NCBI GenBank assembly: GCA_031277355.1
Contig: JAITMN010000060.1
Coordinates: forward strand, 1-36,765
Length of the DNA: 36,765 bases
Origin: Nevskiaceae bacterium
Lineage (GTDB): Bacteria; Pseudomonadota; Gammaproteobacteria; Steroidobacterales; Steroidobacteraceae
Direction: 5' to 3'
The notes below the pieces were generated by a model. The model searched no databases and was not told where the DNA came from. It saw only the letters and a program-made list of their open reading frames with translations. Both the position numbers and the translations under genes were made by a program. Shown one piece after another: positions 20,696-28,723 of the stretch (within the stretch, counting starts at the first letter, position 1; each line of letters opens with the position of its first letter).

Positions 20696-21652
20696 TCATT
20701 GCGCCGGTGCAGGCACTTCGGCCAGCATGCAACGCAGACTGCCGCCACCGAGCGCTTCGATGGTAGGGATGTCGGCCAGCACCGGCGTGCAGCCCGCATC
20801 GCGCAACTGCGTTTGCTGCGCGATGGTCAGGCTGGTCCACGCGGTGTGCGAGGCGGCCAGCAGGCTCATATCGCCCCGGTTGATGTCGAGCATGTTGCCC
20901 GCAAAACCCAGCAATGCCTGCGTATCAAGCGCCAGCACGCAGCGGCGACCACCGCTGCCGCCGCCTGCACGCAGCCGCGCCGCGATGTGCTCGCGCTGCG
21001 CGGCGTCGATCCAATCAAACCCGCAGCCGGCCGCTCGCGCGCCAACCCACAGCAGCACATTCGTGTGATACACCGGCGTGCCATCGGGCGAGCACGCATC
21101 GAAGATCACCGGCTCGTAATCCATCTGCCGTGCCCATTCGCGCACCAGCGCTTCATCGGTGCGCGGCGAGCGGCAGGCCCAGGCCACCTTCGCCGCGCGA
21201 TCCAGCACCAGACTGCCGGTGCCTTCAAGAAACCGGCCCTGCTTCTCCTCGCCGCTCAGATCAAGCCGCCGCCGCTCGATGAAACCCAACTCGCGTTTCA
21301 CCCGCTCGATCAACGCCTCGTTGCGTTCCAGGCGACGGCTCGGATCGCGCATCGGATACAGCACCACCGTGCCGTCCTCGTGAAAGCTCACCCAATTGTT
21401 CGGGAATATCGCATCGGGCTTGGGCGGTAGCGCGGTGTCCTGCGCCACGCACACCGCAAGCCCGCCCGCGCGCAATGCGGACACCGCCCCTTCAAACTCG
21501 CGCAGCGCAGCCCGCTGCGCCGACAGCGCGGCGGCGGCAGCGGCATCCGGCTCCGGCGCGCGTTGAAAGCGGTTCGTCGCCGCCGTTTCGGCGTTGTAGC
21601 CGAAGGCTGCGGGCGACACCATGCAAAGATTCGTTAAGCGAAAACCGTTCAT
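20696..21652 (-). CDS. ctlX: CtlX-like guanidino-group hydrolase (citrulline/amidinotransferase fold)
   Basis: A 318-residue protein of the amidinotransferase/dimethylargininase superfamily (COG4874, CtlX). Features seen: MVSPAAFGYNAETAATNRFQ near the start, PDAIFPNNWVSFHEDGTVVL with the substrate-binding Asp-Asn pair, EGTGSLVLDRAAKVAWAC, the His of VYHTNVLLWVG, and the Cys nucleophile near the end (GGGSLRCMLAEV). Members hydrolyse citrulline or related guanidino compounds. ATG 21652 fits the family N-terminus better than the frame start at 21709. The gene is divergent from the methyltransferase-like gene across about 100 bp. Confidence 0.85.
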   Translation of the reverse strand: MNGFRLTNLCMVSPAAFGYNAETAATNRFQRAPEPDAAAAAALSAQRAALREFEGAVSALRAGGLAVCVAQDTALPPKPDAIFPNNWVSFHEDGTVVLYPMRDPSRRLERNEALIERVKRELGFIERRRLDLSGEEKQGRFLEGTGSLVLDRAAKVAWACRSPRTDEALVREWARQMDYEPVIFDACSPDGTPVYHTNVLLWVGARAAGCGFDWIDAAQREHIAARLRAGGGSGGRRCVLALDTQALLGFAGNMLDINRGDMSLLAASHTAWTSLTIAQQTQLRDAGCTPVLADIPTIEALGGGSLRCMLAEVPAPAQ

Positions 21653-21754
21653 CGCTGAATGCGCATTATCGCCCTGCGCGATGAGTGATTGACAGACATG
21701 CCGTGCCACGGCTTATTCTGCGCCACACAACAAACCAACAGGCGGGGCGTGCGC

Positions 21755-22915
21755 ATGGCGAAGTCGAAGAAGGTACCGGCACAGGACGGTTCTCAACCTT
21801 TCCGTTTTTATGACAATCGTCAGAAGTATCTGGCCTTCGTCAATACCTGCAATGAAAAGTCGGCGGTGGCGCGTCGAGTCGCGGCCGAACTGCTGCATGT
21901 GAAGCCGCGTCCGCCGGCGCTGCGCATCTTCGATGCCGGCATGGGCGACGCCACGGTGCTGTCGAAGATCATGCGTCACGCGCACAGCGTGTTTCCCACG
22001 GTGCCGCTGCTGGCGGTGGCGAAAGAAATTTCGCTGGAAGACGTGCGTCTGGGTCTTGAGAAGATGCCGGATCGTTTCTGCGAGCATCCGGCCACGGTGC
22101 TCGTGATCACGAACCTGAACTACGCCGACGCGCCGCGTCTGATGTTGCGTGATCGCCAGATGGCCGCCGCGCTGAATTGGCAGGAAGTGAAGCTGCTGGG
22201 CAATTCCTCGCATGATTACGAGGAACAGATCGAAGACCTGAGCAGCACGCTGGCCTATGGCTGGCAGACCGCGCCCAGCCCGAAGACGGGCAATCCGACC
22301 TACAAGCGCCCCACGGTGCTGGTGGTGTATCGCGACGATCACAAGTTCCTGCTCGATGGCGTGATTCCGCAACCGGGCCGTCCGCCGGAGAACTACGATT
22401 TCGCACTGGCTTCGCAGCCCTGGCGTGCGCGGATGTCGGCCGAATTCAAGGCATCGAAGGTGCTCGCGCCGGTGGCGCGCAGCCTTGCGCCGGGCGGGCG
22501 ATTGCTCGCGATTCAGTCGGCGGGCAAAGACCCGGCGCTGGAAATCGTGCAGAAGGTTTGGCCCGGCGAAAATCCGTTCCAGGTCGATCGTCATGCATTG
22601 CTCGCGGCGCTGAAGAAGGAACTGGGCCGCGAGGCGCGCGACTATCATCTGGCCGCGCAGCCGGATAGCAAATCGCTATTCCGTTATCAGATGCACACGC
22701 TGCCATCGGAAATTTCCGACCGTGTTTCAGACCGCATCGGCACCTCCACGCTGTTTGCCGCGTGGAACGCTGCGATCTATGTGAACCAGATCGAAGACGA
22801 GCGTCTGGAGCCGGTGATCAACAGCGGCGAATATCTGAAGGTCACGCAGTCGGTGTTGCAGAAGCACGGCGGACTGTGGTTCAACGACGAGGCGTTTGTC
22901 GTCACGCGGCGTTAG
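21755..22915 (+). CDS. SAM-dependent methyltransferase-like protein of unknown target
   Basis: A 386-residue protein from ATG 21755; the longer frame from 21689 overlaps the divergent promoter region. Residues 45-60 (LRIFDAGMGDATVLSKIMR) form a class I methyltransferase motif I with D-x-G-x-G-like spacing. LLAVAKEISLEDVRLGL may hold the acidic residue after strand 2, VLVITNLNYADAP the motif IV region, and LAPGGRLLAIQSAG the post-motif loop. The C-terminal 120 residues are an extra domain. Target unknown. The gene stands alone, followed by a strong terminator. Confidence 0.7.
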   Translation: MAKSKKVPAQDGSQPFRFYDNRQKYLAFVNTCNEKSAVARRVAAELLHVKPRPPALRIFDAGMGDATVLSKIMRHAHSVFPTVPLLAVAKEISLEDVRLGLEKMPDRFCEHPATVLVITNLNYADAPRLMLRDRQMAAALNWQEVKLLGNSSHDYEEQIEDLSSTLAYGWQTAPSPKTGNPTYKRPTVLVVYRDDHKFLLDGVIPQPGRPPENYDFALASQPWRARMSAEFKASKVLAPVARSLAPGGRLLAIQSAGKDPALEIVQKVWPGENPFQVDRHALLAALKKELGREARDYHLAAQPDSKSLFRYQMHTLPSEISDRVSDRIGTSTLFAAWNAAIYVNQIEDERLEPVINSGEYLKVTQSVLQKHGGLWFNDEAFVVTRR

Positions 22916-22941
22916 ACAGCAAGACGTTGAGATTGAAAAAA

Positions 22942-22974
22942 CCGGCGTCGCAGTATTCGCGTCGCCGGCTTTTT
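22942..22974. terminator. Intrinsic terminator, probably bidirectional
   Basis: CCGGCGTCGC (22942-22951) and GCGTCGCCGG (22960-22969) pair with one internal mismatch around an 8-9 base loop. They are flanked by AAAAAA on the left and a T run (22970-22974) on the right. It follows the methyltransferase-like gene by 26 bp and also lies 26 bp beyond the end of the PQQ dehydrogenase gene coming from the other side, so it can stop both transcripts. Confidence 0.85.
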
Positions 22975-22999
22975 CTTGCGCCGTGGTGATGGTAGCGGC

Positions 23000-25120
23000 T
23001 CAGTTCTGAACGCCGGTTGCCTGCCCTTCGTCCACAGCCAAATCCATCCTTCCCCAATCCTCATTGGCGCGCGCAATCACATAGGCGTGCACCGCTTCGG
23101 CGTCTTCCTCATTGATCAGGCTGGCAAAGCTCGCCATGCCTTTTTCCTGCCGCGTGCCCTTGAGCACGATGTCGTTGAACTGCGCATGCGCTTCGGGCGA
23201 CATCTGTCGCAGGTCTTTCACGCCGCCCACGGCCAGCACGCCATGACACTGCGCGCAGGTGTTCGCAAACACCACCGCGCCGCGCTGCACGGTTTCCTCC
23301 GACGCGCGCAGCGGCGGCGGATTGGGAATCGGTGGAGCTGGCGCAAGTTCCGGCAGCGTTGCGGCGCCACCGAGCTTGAACACCAGCAGACGCGCCGCCG
23401 CGCGATTCATCGCCGTGCCCGCGCCGCGTTCGATCTGCGCCGCGCCGCCGCCCCAGCCGGCGTTCACCGCGATGTATTGCTCGCCATCGAGTTCATAGCT
23501 GATCGGCCCGGCCACCGGCGCCGACTGCACCGGCATCTCCCACAACACCTCGCCATCCGTGGCGCGAAACGCCGCGAAGGTCTGCTTCGTCGTGCCTTCA
23601 AACACCAGATTGCCCGCCGTGGCCAGCACGCCACCATTGCCATGACGCGGCAGCGGCACGCGCCAGCGCTCCTGCTGCTTCACCGGGTCCCACGCCATCA
23701 GCCACGCCTTCTCGCGCTCGTCGGCCACCTTCTGCAATTCCATGCGCTTCTTCAACGCTTCGCCGGTGTAGCCGCCCCAACCGCCATTGGAGCGAAACGG
23801 CTTGGGCACGAAATCAGGATCGAGCGCATACACGAACCAATGCTCATACGCTGGAAAATAAGCCAGTTGCGTGTCGGGGCTGTAGGCCATCGGGAACCAG
23901 TTGTGACCGCCGCCCGGCCCCGGCGTCACCAGCACCGGGTCGATGCCGTAGTGCGCTTCGGGGTTCACATTGGGCTTGCCCGTGGCGATATCGATGCTGC
24001 TCGCCCAGTTCACCGGCACATAGTTGTTCGCCGAAATCAGCTCGCCCGTGGCCCGATCGATCACATAGAAAAATCCATTCTTCGGCGCATGCAGCAACAC
24101 CTTGCGCTGCCTGCCGTCGATGGACAGTTCGGCCTGCACGATGGATTGCGTGCAGGTGTAGTCCCAATCTTCGCTGGGTGTTTCCTGGTAATGCCAGCGA
24201 TATTGGCCGGTCTTCACATCCACCGCGACGATGGAGCACAGGAACAGGTTGTCCCCCTCCGGGCTGCGATACGCACGCGCATCCGGCGAACCATTGCCCG
24301 TGCCGATGAACACCAAACCCAGCGCTGGATCGTAGGCAATCGAATCCCACGCCGTGCCGCCGCCGCCCAGATGCCACCAGTTGCCGGTCCATGTTTTCGC
24401 GGCCATTTCCATCACGCTGTCGGAGGCCGCGCCGTCAGGCCCTTTGGACGGATCGCCGGGCACGAGAAAAAACTTCCACAGCATCGCGCCGGTGTCCGCA
24501 TCCCAGCCGCTGACGAAACCCCGCACACCGAAGTCCGCGCCGCCATTGCCAACAACGACAACGCCATCGAACACGCGCGGCGCCCCGGTAATGGTCCACG
24601 GCCACTCATTGTTGTCGAAGGTGTGCGCCGTCCACGTCGGCGTGCCGGTCTTCGCATCGAGCGAAATGATCCGCCCGTCGAGCGTTGCGATGATCACATG
24701 GCGATTCCAGAACGCCAGCCCCCGCGCCACCGGTTCGCAGCAGGCATAGCGACCGTTCTCGCGCGGCACCTGCGGATCGTAAGTCCACAGCAAACGGCCG
24801 GTGCGCGCGTCGTAAGCGGTGGTGATGTTGAACGCGCTGGTGTTGTAGATCACGCCATCGACGAACAGCGGCGTGGCCTCCACGCCGCGATAGGTGTCCA
24901 TGTCCGCATACCAGGCAAGGCCAAGCTGCGCGACGTTTGATTCATCGATCTGCTTCAACGGACTGAAACGCTGCGCATCGTAGTTGCGCCCGTCCATCAT
25001 CCACTGACCCGGCTGCGCATCGGCGGCAGTCAGCCGCGCGGCATCGACGGGCTTGGTCTGCTGACAGGCGGCCAGCGCGCACAGCATCAGCGGTGCAAGG
25101 GCAAGGTGGAAAGAGCGCAT
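23000..25120 (-). CDS. PQQ-dependent quinohemoprotein dehydrogenase, predicted lipoprotein
   Basis: A 706-residue type II quinohemoprotein dehydrogenase. From ATG 25120 the signal peptide ends in a lipobox (CALAAC), so the enzyme is probably a periplasmic lipoprotein. The eight-bladed PQQ domain (about residues 25-580) shows the vicinal Cys pair in GRYACCEPVAR, TGNGSPDARAYRSPEGDNL and PSEDWDYTCTQSIV. A C-terminal cytochrome c domain has CAQCH (heme) and a likely Met ligand in EKGMASF. It oxidises an alcohol or similar group in the periplasm and passes electrons to a cytochrome. Substrate is unknown. It lies 43 bp behind an AraC regulator, divergent from a TonB receptor. Confidence 0.9.
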   Translation of the reverse strand: MRSFHLALAPLMLCALAACQQTKPVDAARLTAADAQPGQWMMDGRNYDAQRFSPLKQIDESNVAQLGLAWYADMDTYRGVEATPLFVDGVIYNTSAFNITTAYDARTGRLLWTYDPQVPRENGRYACCEPVARGLAFWNRHVIIATLDGRIISLDAKTGTPTWTAHTFDNNEWPWTITGAPRVFDGVVVVGNGGADFGVRGFVSGWDADTGAMLWKFFLVPGDPSKGPDGAASDSVMEMAAKTWTGNWWHLGGGGTAWDSIAYDPALGLVFIGTGNGSPDARAYRSPEGDNLFLCSIVAVDVKTGQYRWHYQETPSEDWDYTCTQSIVQAELSIDGRQRKVLLHAPKNGFFYVIDRATGELISANNYVPVNWASSIDIATGKPNVNPEAHYGIDPVLVTPGPGGGHNWFPMAYSPDTQLAYFPAYEHWFVYALDPDFVPKPFRSNGGWGGYTGEALKKRMELQKVADEREKAWLMAWDPVKQQERWRVPLPRHGNGGVLATAGNLVFEGTTKQTFAAFRATDGEVLWEMPVQSAPVAGPISYELDGEQYIAVNAGWGGGAAQIERGAGTAMNRAAARLLVFKLGGAATLPELAPAPPIPNPPPLRASEETVQRGAVVFANTCAQCHGVLAVGGVKDLRQMSPEAHAQFNDIVLKGTRQEKGMASFASLINEEDAEAVHAYVIARANEDWGRMDLAVDEGQATGVQN

Positions 25121-25163
25121 CTTGGTCAACAGTCCTTACGGGGACTCCCCATTGTTTGGTGTT

Positions 25164-26162
25164 CTAGGACTTTGGCGGCTGCGTGGCTTGCGCGCCTTGG
25201 GCTCGCCAGTCACGAGGGGTGCAATGGTACTGACGTTTGAACGCTCGTGTGAAATGCGCCGGATGCTCGAAGCCCACGCCCAGCGCAATCTGCGTGATCG
25301 ACTGCGCGATTCGGCGCGGATCGCACAGATCGTCGGCGGCCCGCAGCAGGCGGCGATGCCAGATCAGTTCTGCGGCCGGTTTGCCCAATTCGGTTACCAG
25401 CACGCTGTCCAGACGCCGGCGGCTGATGCCCTGCGCATGCGCCACCGCTTCGGCGCTGAGCGCGGGGTCGGCCAGCCGTGCGTCGATCCACGACACCGCC
25501 GCGCGACTGCGATGACTGGCGTCGCGCGCCGGCGGCGCAGCCTCCTGGCGAGGCAGGTCGAGCAGCAGCGCGATGGCCGTCAAGGCACGCTCGCCCTGGC
25601 TGCCATCCAGTTCATCGGCGCGATCGGCCAGTTTCAGCAGCATCGCCGTCAGCAGCGCGGTCCCCGCATCGGTTTCGTCGAAGGGGGTGGCCGTGCGCCG
25701 CCGCGTGCCGTTGGACGGCGGTGGCAGCAGTGGAGTCGGAATGCGCAGGAAAGTGAACTCCGACAATCCCTGTACCACTTCGAGTTCAAACGGCTGGGCT
25801 TCGTCGATCAGGCAGAGCTGATTGCTGCGCAGGCAGGTGATGTGATCCCCCTGACGCGCCAGCGTCGAGCCGTTGCGCTGAAGCATCAACGAATGGCAGG
25901 GCGTGAATTCACCGGACTGCGAGGGCAGAAAATTGGCGCGAAGCGGTGGCGAGAGAATGGTCCAGATATGGCCCGCGCCCAATGCCGCACCACGCAACCA
26001 ACCGGCCGCCGGAGGCGCAGCTGCCCCCTGTATCTCCATGCCGGGAAACAGCTTCTCGGCCACGCGGGTCCAGGCCGTACGCCGCTGTGCAGCGTCGAGG
26101 TGCCGCAGGTCCAGTGCAACCGAATCCGGGCTTCGACTGATCACCAGAACGGGGCGGGTCAT
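25164..26162 (-). CDS. AraC-family transcriptional regulator
   Basis: A 332-residue regulator with a C-terminal AraC HTH pair: VSWIDARLADPALSAEAVAH, AQGISRRRLDSVLVTELGKP, then SITQIALGVGFEHPAHFTRA and FKRQYHCTPRDWR. The N-terminal 220 residues resemble the AraC-binding-like domain (AraC_binding_2 type), with SLMLQRNGSTLARQGDHITC. It sits between the PQQ dehydrogenase (same strand, downstream) and the divergent TonB receptor, so it most likely controls both. A CAGATA-N6-TATCTG repeat in the gap is a candidate site. Confidence 0.88.
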   Translation of the reverse strand: MTRPVLVISRSPDSVALDLRHLDAAQRRTAWTRVAEKLFPGMEIQGAAAPPAAGWLRGAALGAGHIWTILSPPLRANFLPSQSGEFTPCHSLMLQRNGSTLARQGDHITCLRSNQLCLIDEAQPFELEVVQGLSEFTFLRIPTPLLPPPSNGTRRRTATPFDETDAGTALLTAMLLKLADRADELDGSQGERALTAIALLLDLPRQEAAPPARDASHRSRAAVSWIDARLADPALSAEAVAHAQGISRRRLDSVLVTELGKPAAELIWHRRLLRAADDLCDPRRIAQSITQIALGVGFEHPAHFTRAFKRQYHCTPRDWRAQGAQATQPPKS

Positions 26163-26172
26163 GATGGAGTTC

Positions 26173-26190
26173 CAGATAAATCAATATCTG
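26173..26190. promoter_or_regulatory. Inverted repeat in the AraC/TonB-receptor divergent region
   Basis: CAGATA (26173-26178) and TATCTG (26185-26190) form a perfect 6-bp inverted repeat with a 6-bp spacer, 11 bp before the regulator start and about 86 bp before the receptor start. It is a candidate operator for the divergent genes. AraC proteins often bind direct repeats, so this may instead be autoregulatory or chance. Confidence 0.35.
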
Positions 26191-26275
26191 CGGCTAATTA
26201 GATCAAGCGCGGATTGCGATGAAAAGTACCTTAATGCGCTCGCAAGCTGTTGCGAACAAAAAACGGGGAGTACCG

Positions 26276-28720
26276 ATGAGCATTTCCACGCGCCTGCCCA
26301 TTGCACGGGCCGTTGCCCTTGCGCTTGCCGCCGCCAGCCCTGCCGTCTGGGCGGCCCAGCCCAACAACGACGCGCTTGAGGAGGTCGTCGTCACCGCGCA
26401 GTTCCGCGATCAGAACCTGCAAGAGACGCCCATCGCAATCACTGCGATCACCGGCGACATGCTTGAGGCGCGCAGCCAGGTCCGGCTCGTGGACGTTACC
26501 GCGCAAGCGCCGAATGTGATCCTGCAAGTCAATCCGGCCGGCGCCGGCAATTCGATGCGCGCCTACATCCGTGGTGTGGGGCAGGGCGATCAATCCCCGT
26601 CGGTGGACCCGGGCGTGGGCATCTATGTCGATGATGTGTACTTCGCCACGATCACCTCCTCGATCTTCGAACTGCTGGACTTGGAGCGCGTTGAGATTTT
26701 GCGTGGTCCGCAGGGCACGTTGAGCGGCATGAATTCGTTGGGCGGCGCAGTGAAGCTGTTTTCGCGCAAGCCCGCGGGCGAGGGCGGATTTGTCGAAGGC
26801 ACGCTGGGCAGCCTGAATCGCAAAGAGTTTCGTGGCAGCGCGGATTTTGCTCTGGTTCCCGATCGCCTGTTCGCGCGCATCAGCGGGCTGTCGCGTTCGC
26901 GCGATGGCTATGTCACGCGGCTCGACTATGCCTGCACGCATCCGAACGATCCCTATGTGGTGTCCGGCGCGATCGGCCGTGGCAACGCGGGGCCGAACTG
27001 CAAGATTGGCACGCTGGGCGGTCAGTCGGTCAATGCGCTGCGCGGTTCGTTGCGCTGGATCGCCAGCGATTCAGTGGAAGTCAACGTCATTGCCGATACC
27101 ACGCACGACAGCTCCGAAACGCCGGCCAGCGTGCTGCTGCAAAGCGGTGAGTTCATTCCGGGTTTGTCACTGTCTTATCAGGGTGTGCCGTATGACGACC
27201 GCTTCGTGCCCTATGGCCAGTTTCGCGCCGATACGGTGATGAATGATCCGTTTGTTTCCTACGCGAATTTCATCAATCCGGGCGTCACCTACACGCCGCT
27301 GGATGTGCCGGGCACCCCAGGGTCGAACAATGGCACGTTCTACGCCACGCCGGCCAATACCTCCGATAGCTGGGGCGCTTCGGCCACGATAGATTGGAAG
27401 GTACCTGATCGCGGCGCGGTGAAGTCGATCACCGCTTACCGCGAGTATGAAACCCTCAGCGGTGCGGACAACGACGGCTCGCCCGTGGCGATTCTGGCCA
27501 GCCTTTCGGAGTTCCGTCACAACCAGTTCAGTCAGGAGTTGCGCTACAACGGCGAAGCGTTGGACAAGCGGCTTGAATACACCGTCGGTGGCATCTACTT
27601 CCGGCAGGAAACGGTGTATGAAACGCGCGAGTCGGATCCATTCATTCCCTTTGGTCCCGATCCGTTCAATTTTCCGATCTTCGATTTCATTCAGGACGAC
27701 ACCACGCTCAACGAGTTTTATGGTGCGTTCGTACACTCGATCTGGCATGTGACCGACAAGCTGAACCTCACGGCCGGTCTTCGTTACACAAAACAGGACA
27801 AGGACTACACTTTCCAGCGCTACAACGTCGATGGCCGGACTGCCTTCCAGCCGCTGAGCGATCCGGCCAATCCGCTGAACGGCCGCGTCGGCAATTTCAG
27901 CGGTTCGCACACCGACTACCGGCTCAACCTCGACTACCAGTGGACGCAGGACCTGATGACCTATGTGCAGTTCTCCACCGGCTTCAAGGGTGGCGGCGTC
28001 TCGCCGCGCCCCTACTTTCCCGAGCAGGTGCTGGGCTTTGGTCCCGAGGAAATGAACGCCTACGAACTGGGTTTGAAGAGCCGCTGGTTTGAGCGCCGTT
28101 TGCAGGCCAATGCGGCGGTGTTCTACAACGACTACAAGGACTATCAAGCCACACCAGACAATTGCATCGACGCCGATGGCAACCTGTTGCCGGACGCGCC
28201 GGTGAATCTGCGTTCGCCCTGCGGCCAATACCTGAACGTCGCCGACGCCAAGGTGAAGGGTGCGGAATTGGAGCTGGAGATTCGTCCCATCGATGGCATG
28301 CTGATCGACGCTGCGTATAGCTATGTCGACTTCACTTTCGGCGAGCCGAAGATCGCCACCGCCGCAGTGATCGCCGGGGCCAGCGCTCCGGGCATCGGCA
28401 AGAACAAGTGGAGCGTGGGCGCGCAGTATGAAATTCCGCTGAGCAGCGGCGCCACGATTACGCCGCGTGTGGATGCGTACTACACCCCCGGCTATTGCGG
28501 CAACCTTGAATGCACATCGCAGGCCAGCAACACCTCCTACACGCTGGTCAACGTGCGCCTGACCTACCGCACGGCTGATGATGATTGGAACATCTCGCTG
28601 GAAGGCACGAACCTGACCGACAAGCTGTACTATCTGAACAAGTTCTACGCAGGCACCTACACGGCAGCGCAGCCGGGTACGCCGGCGGCTTGGGGGCTCA
28701 CCGTGCGACGGAGGTTCTAA
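26276..28720 (+). CDS. TonB-dependent outer-membrane receptor
   Basis: An 814-residue receptor. ATG 26276 follows a strong GGGGAG ribosome-binding site by five bases, so the frame start at 26219 is not used. The signal peptide (ARAVALALAAASPAVWA) is followed by a TonB box (EEVVVTAQF) and the plug (TPIAITAITGDMLEARSQ, YIRGVGQGDQSPSVDPGVGI, VEILRGPQGTLSGMNSLGGA). The barrel ends in an aromatic residue (WGLTVRRRF), as outer-membrane proteins need. It belongs to the large group used by proteobacteria to import hydrophobic or complex organic substrates rather than a recognised siderophore. It probably supplies the substrate of the neighbouring dehydrogenase. Confidence 0.93.
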   Translation: MSISTRLPIARAVALALAAASPAVWAAQPNNDALEEVVVTAQFRDQNLQETPIAITAITGDMLEARSQVRLVDVTAQAPNVILQVNPAGAGNSMRAYIRGVGQGDQSPSVDPGVGIYVDDVYFATITSSIFELLDLERVEILRGPQGTLSGMNSLGGAVKLFSRKPAGEGGFVEGTLGSLNRKEFRGSADFALVPDRLFARISGLSRSRDGYVTRLDYACTHPNDPYVVSGAIGRGNAGPNCKIGTLGGQSVNALRGSLRWIASDSVEVNVIADTTHDSSETPASVLLQSGEFIPGLSLSYQGVPYDDRFVPYGQFRADTVMNDPFVSYANFINPGVTYTPLDVPGTPGSNNGTFYATPANTSDSWGASATIDWKVPDRGAVKSITAYREYETLSGADNDGSPVAILASLSEFRHNQFSQELRYNGEALDKRLEYTVGGIYFRQETVYETRESDPFIPFGPDPFNFPIFDFIQDDTTLNEFYGAFVHSIWHVTDKLNLTAGLRYTKQDKDYTFQRYNVDGRTAFQPLSDPANPLNGRVGNFSGSHTDYRLNLDYQWTQDLMTYVQFSTGFKGGGVSPRPYFPEQVLGFGPEEMNAYELGLKSRWFERRLQANAAVFYNDYKDYQATPDNCIDADGNLLPDAPVNLRSPCGQYLNVADAKVKGAELELEIRPIDGMLIDAAYSYVDFTFGEPKIATAAVIAGASAPGIGKNKWSVGAQYEIPLSSGATITPRVDAYYTPGYCGNLECTSQASNTSYTLVNVRLTYRTADDDWNISLEGTNLTDKLYYLNKFYAGTYTAAQPGTPAAWGLTVRRRF

Positions 28721-28723
28721 GAC

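Noticed and set aside
22976..24940. 654-codon plus-strand open frame opposite the PQQ dehydrogenase
   Set aside because: It is His/Arg-rich with no domain and mirrors the real gene; long antisense frames are common in GC-rich DNA.
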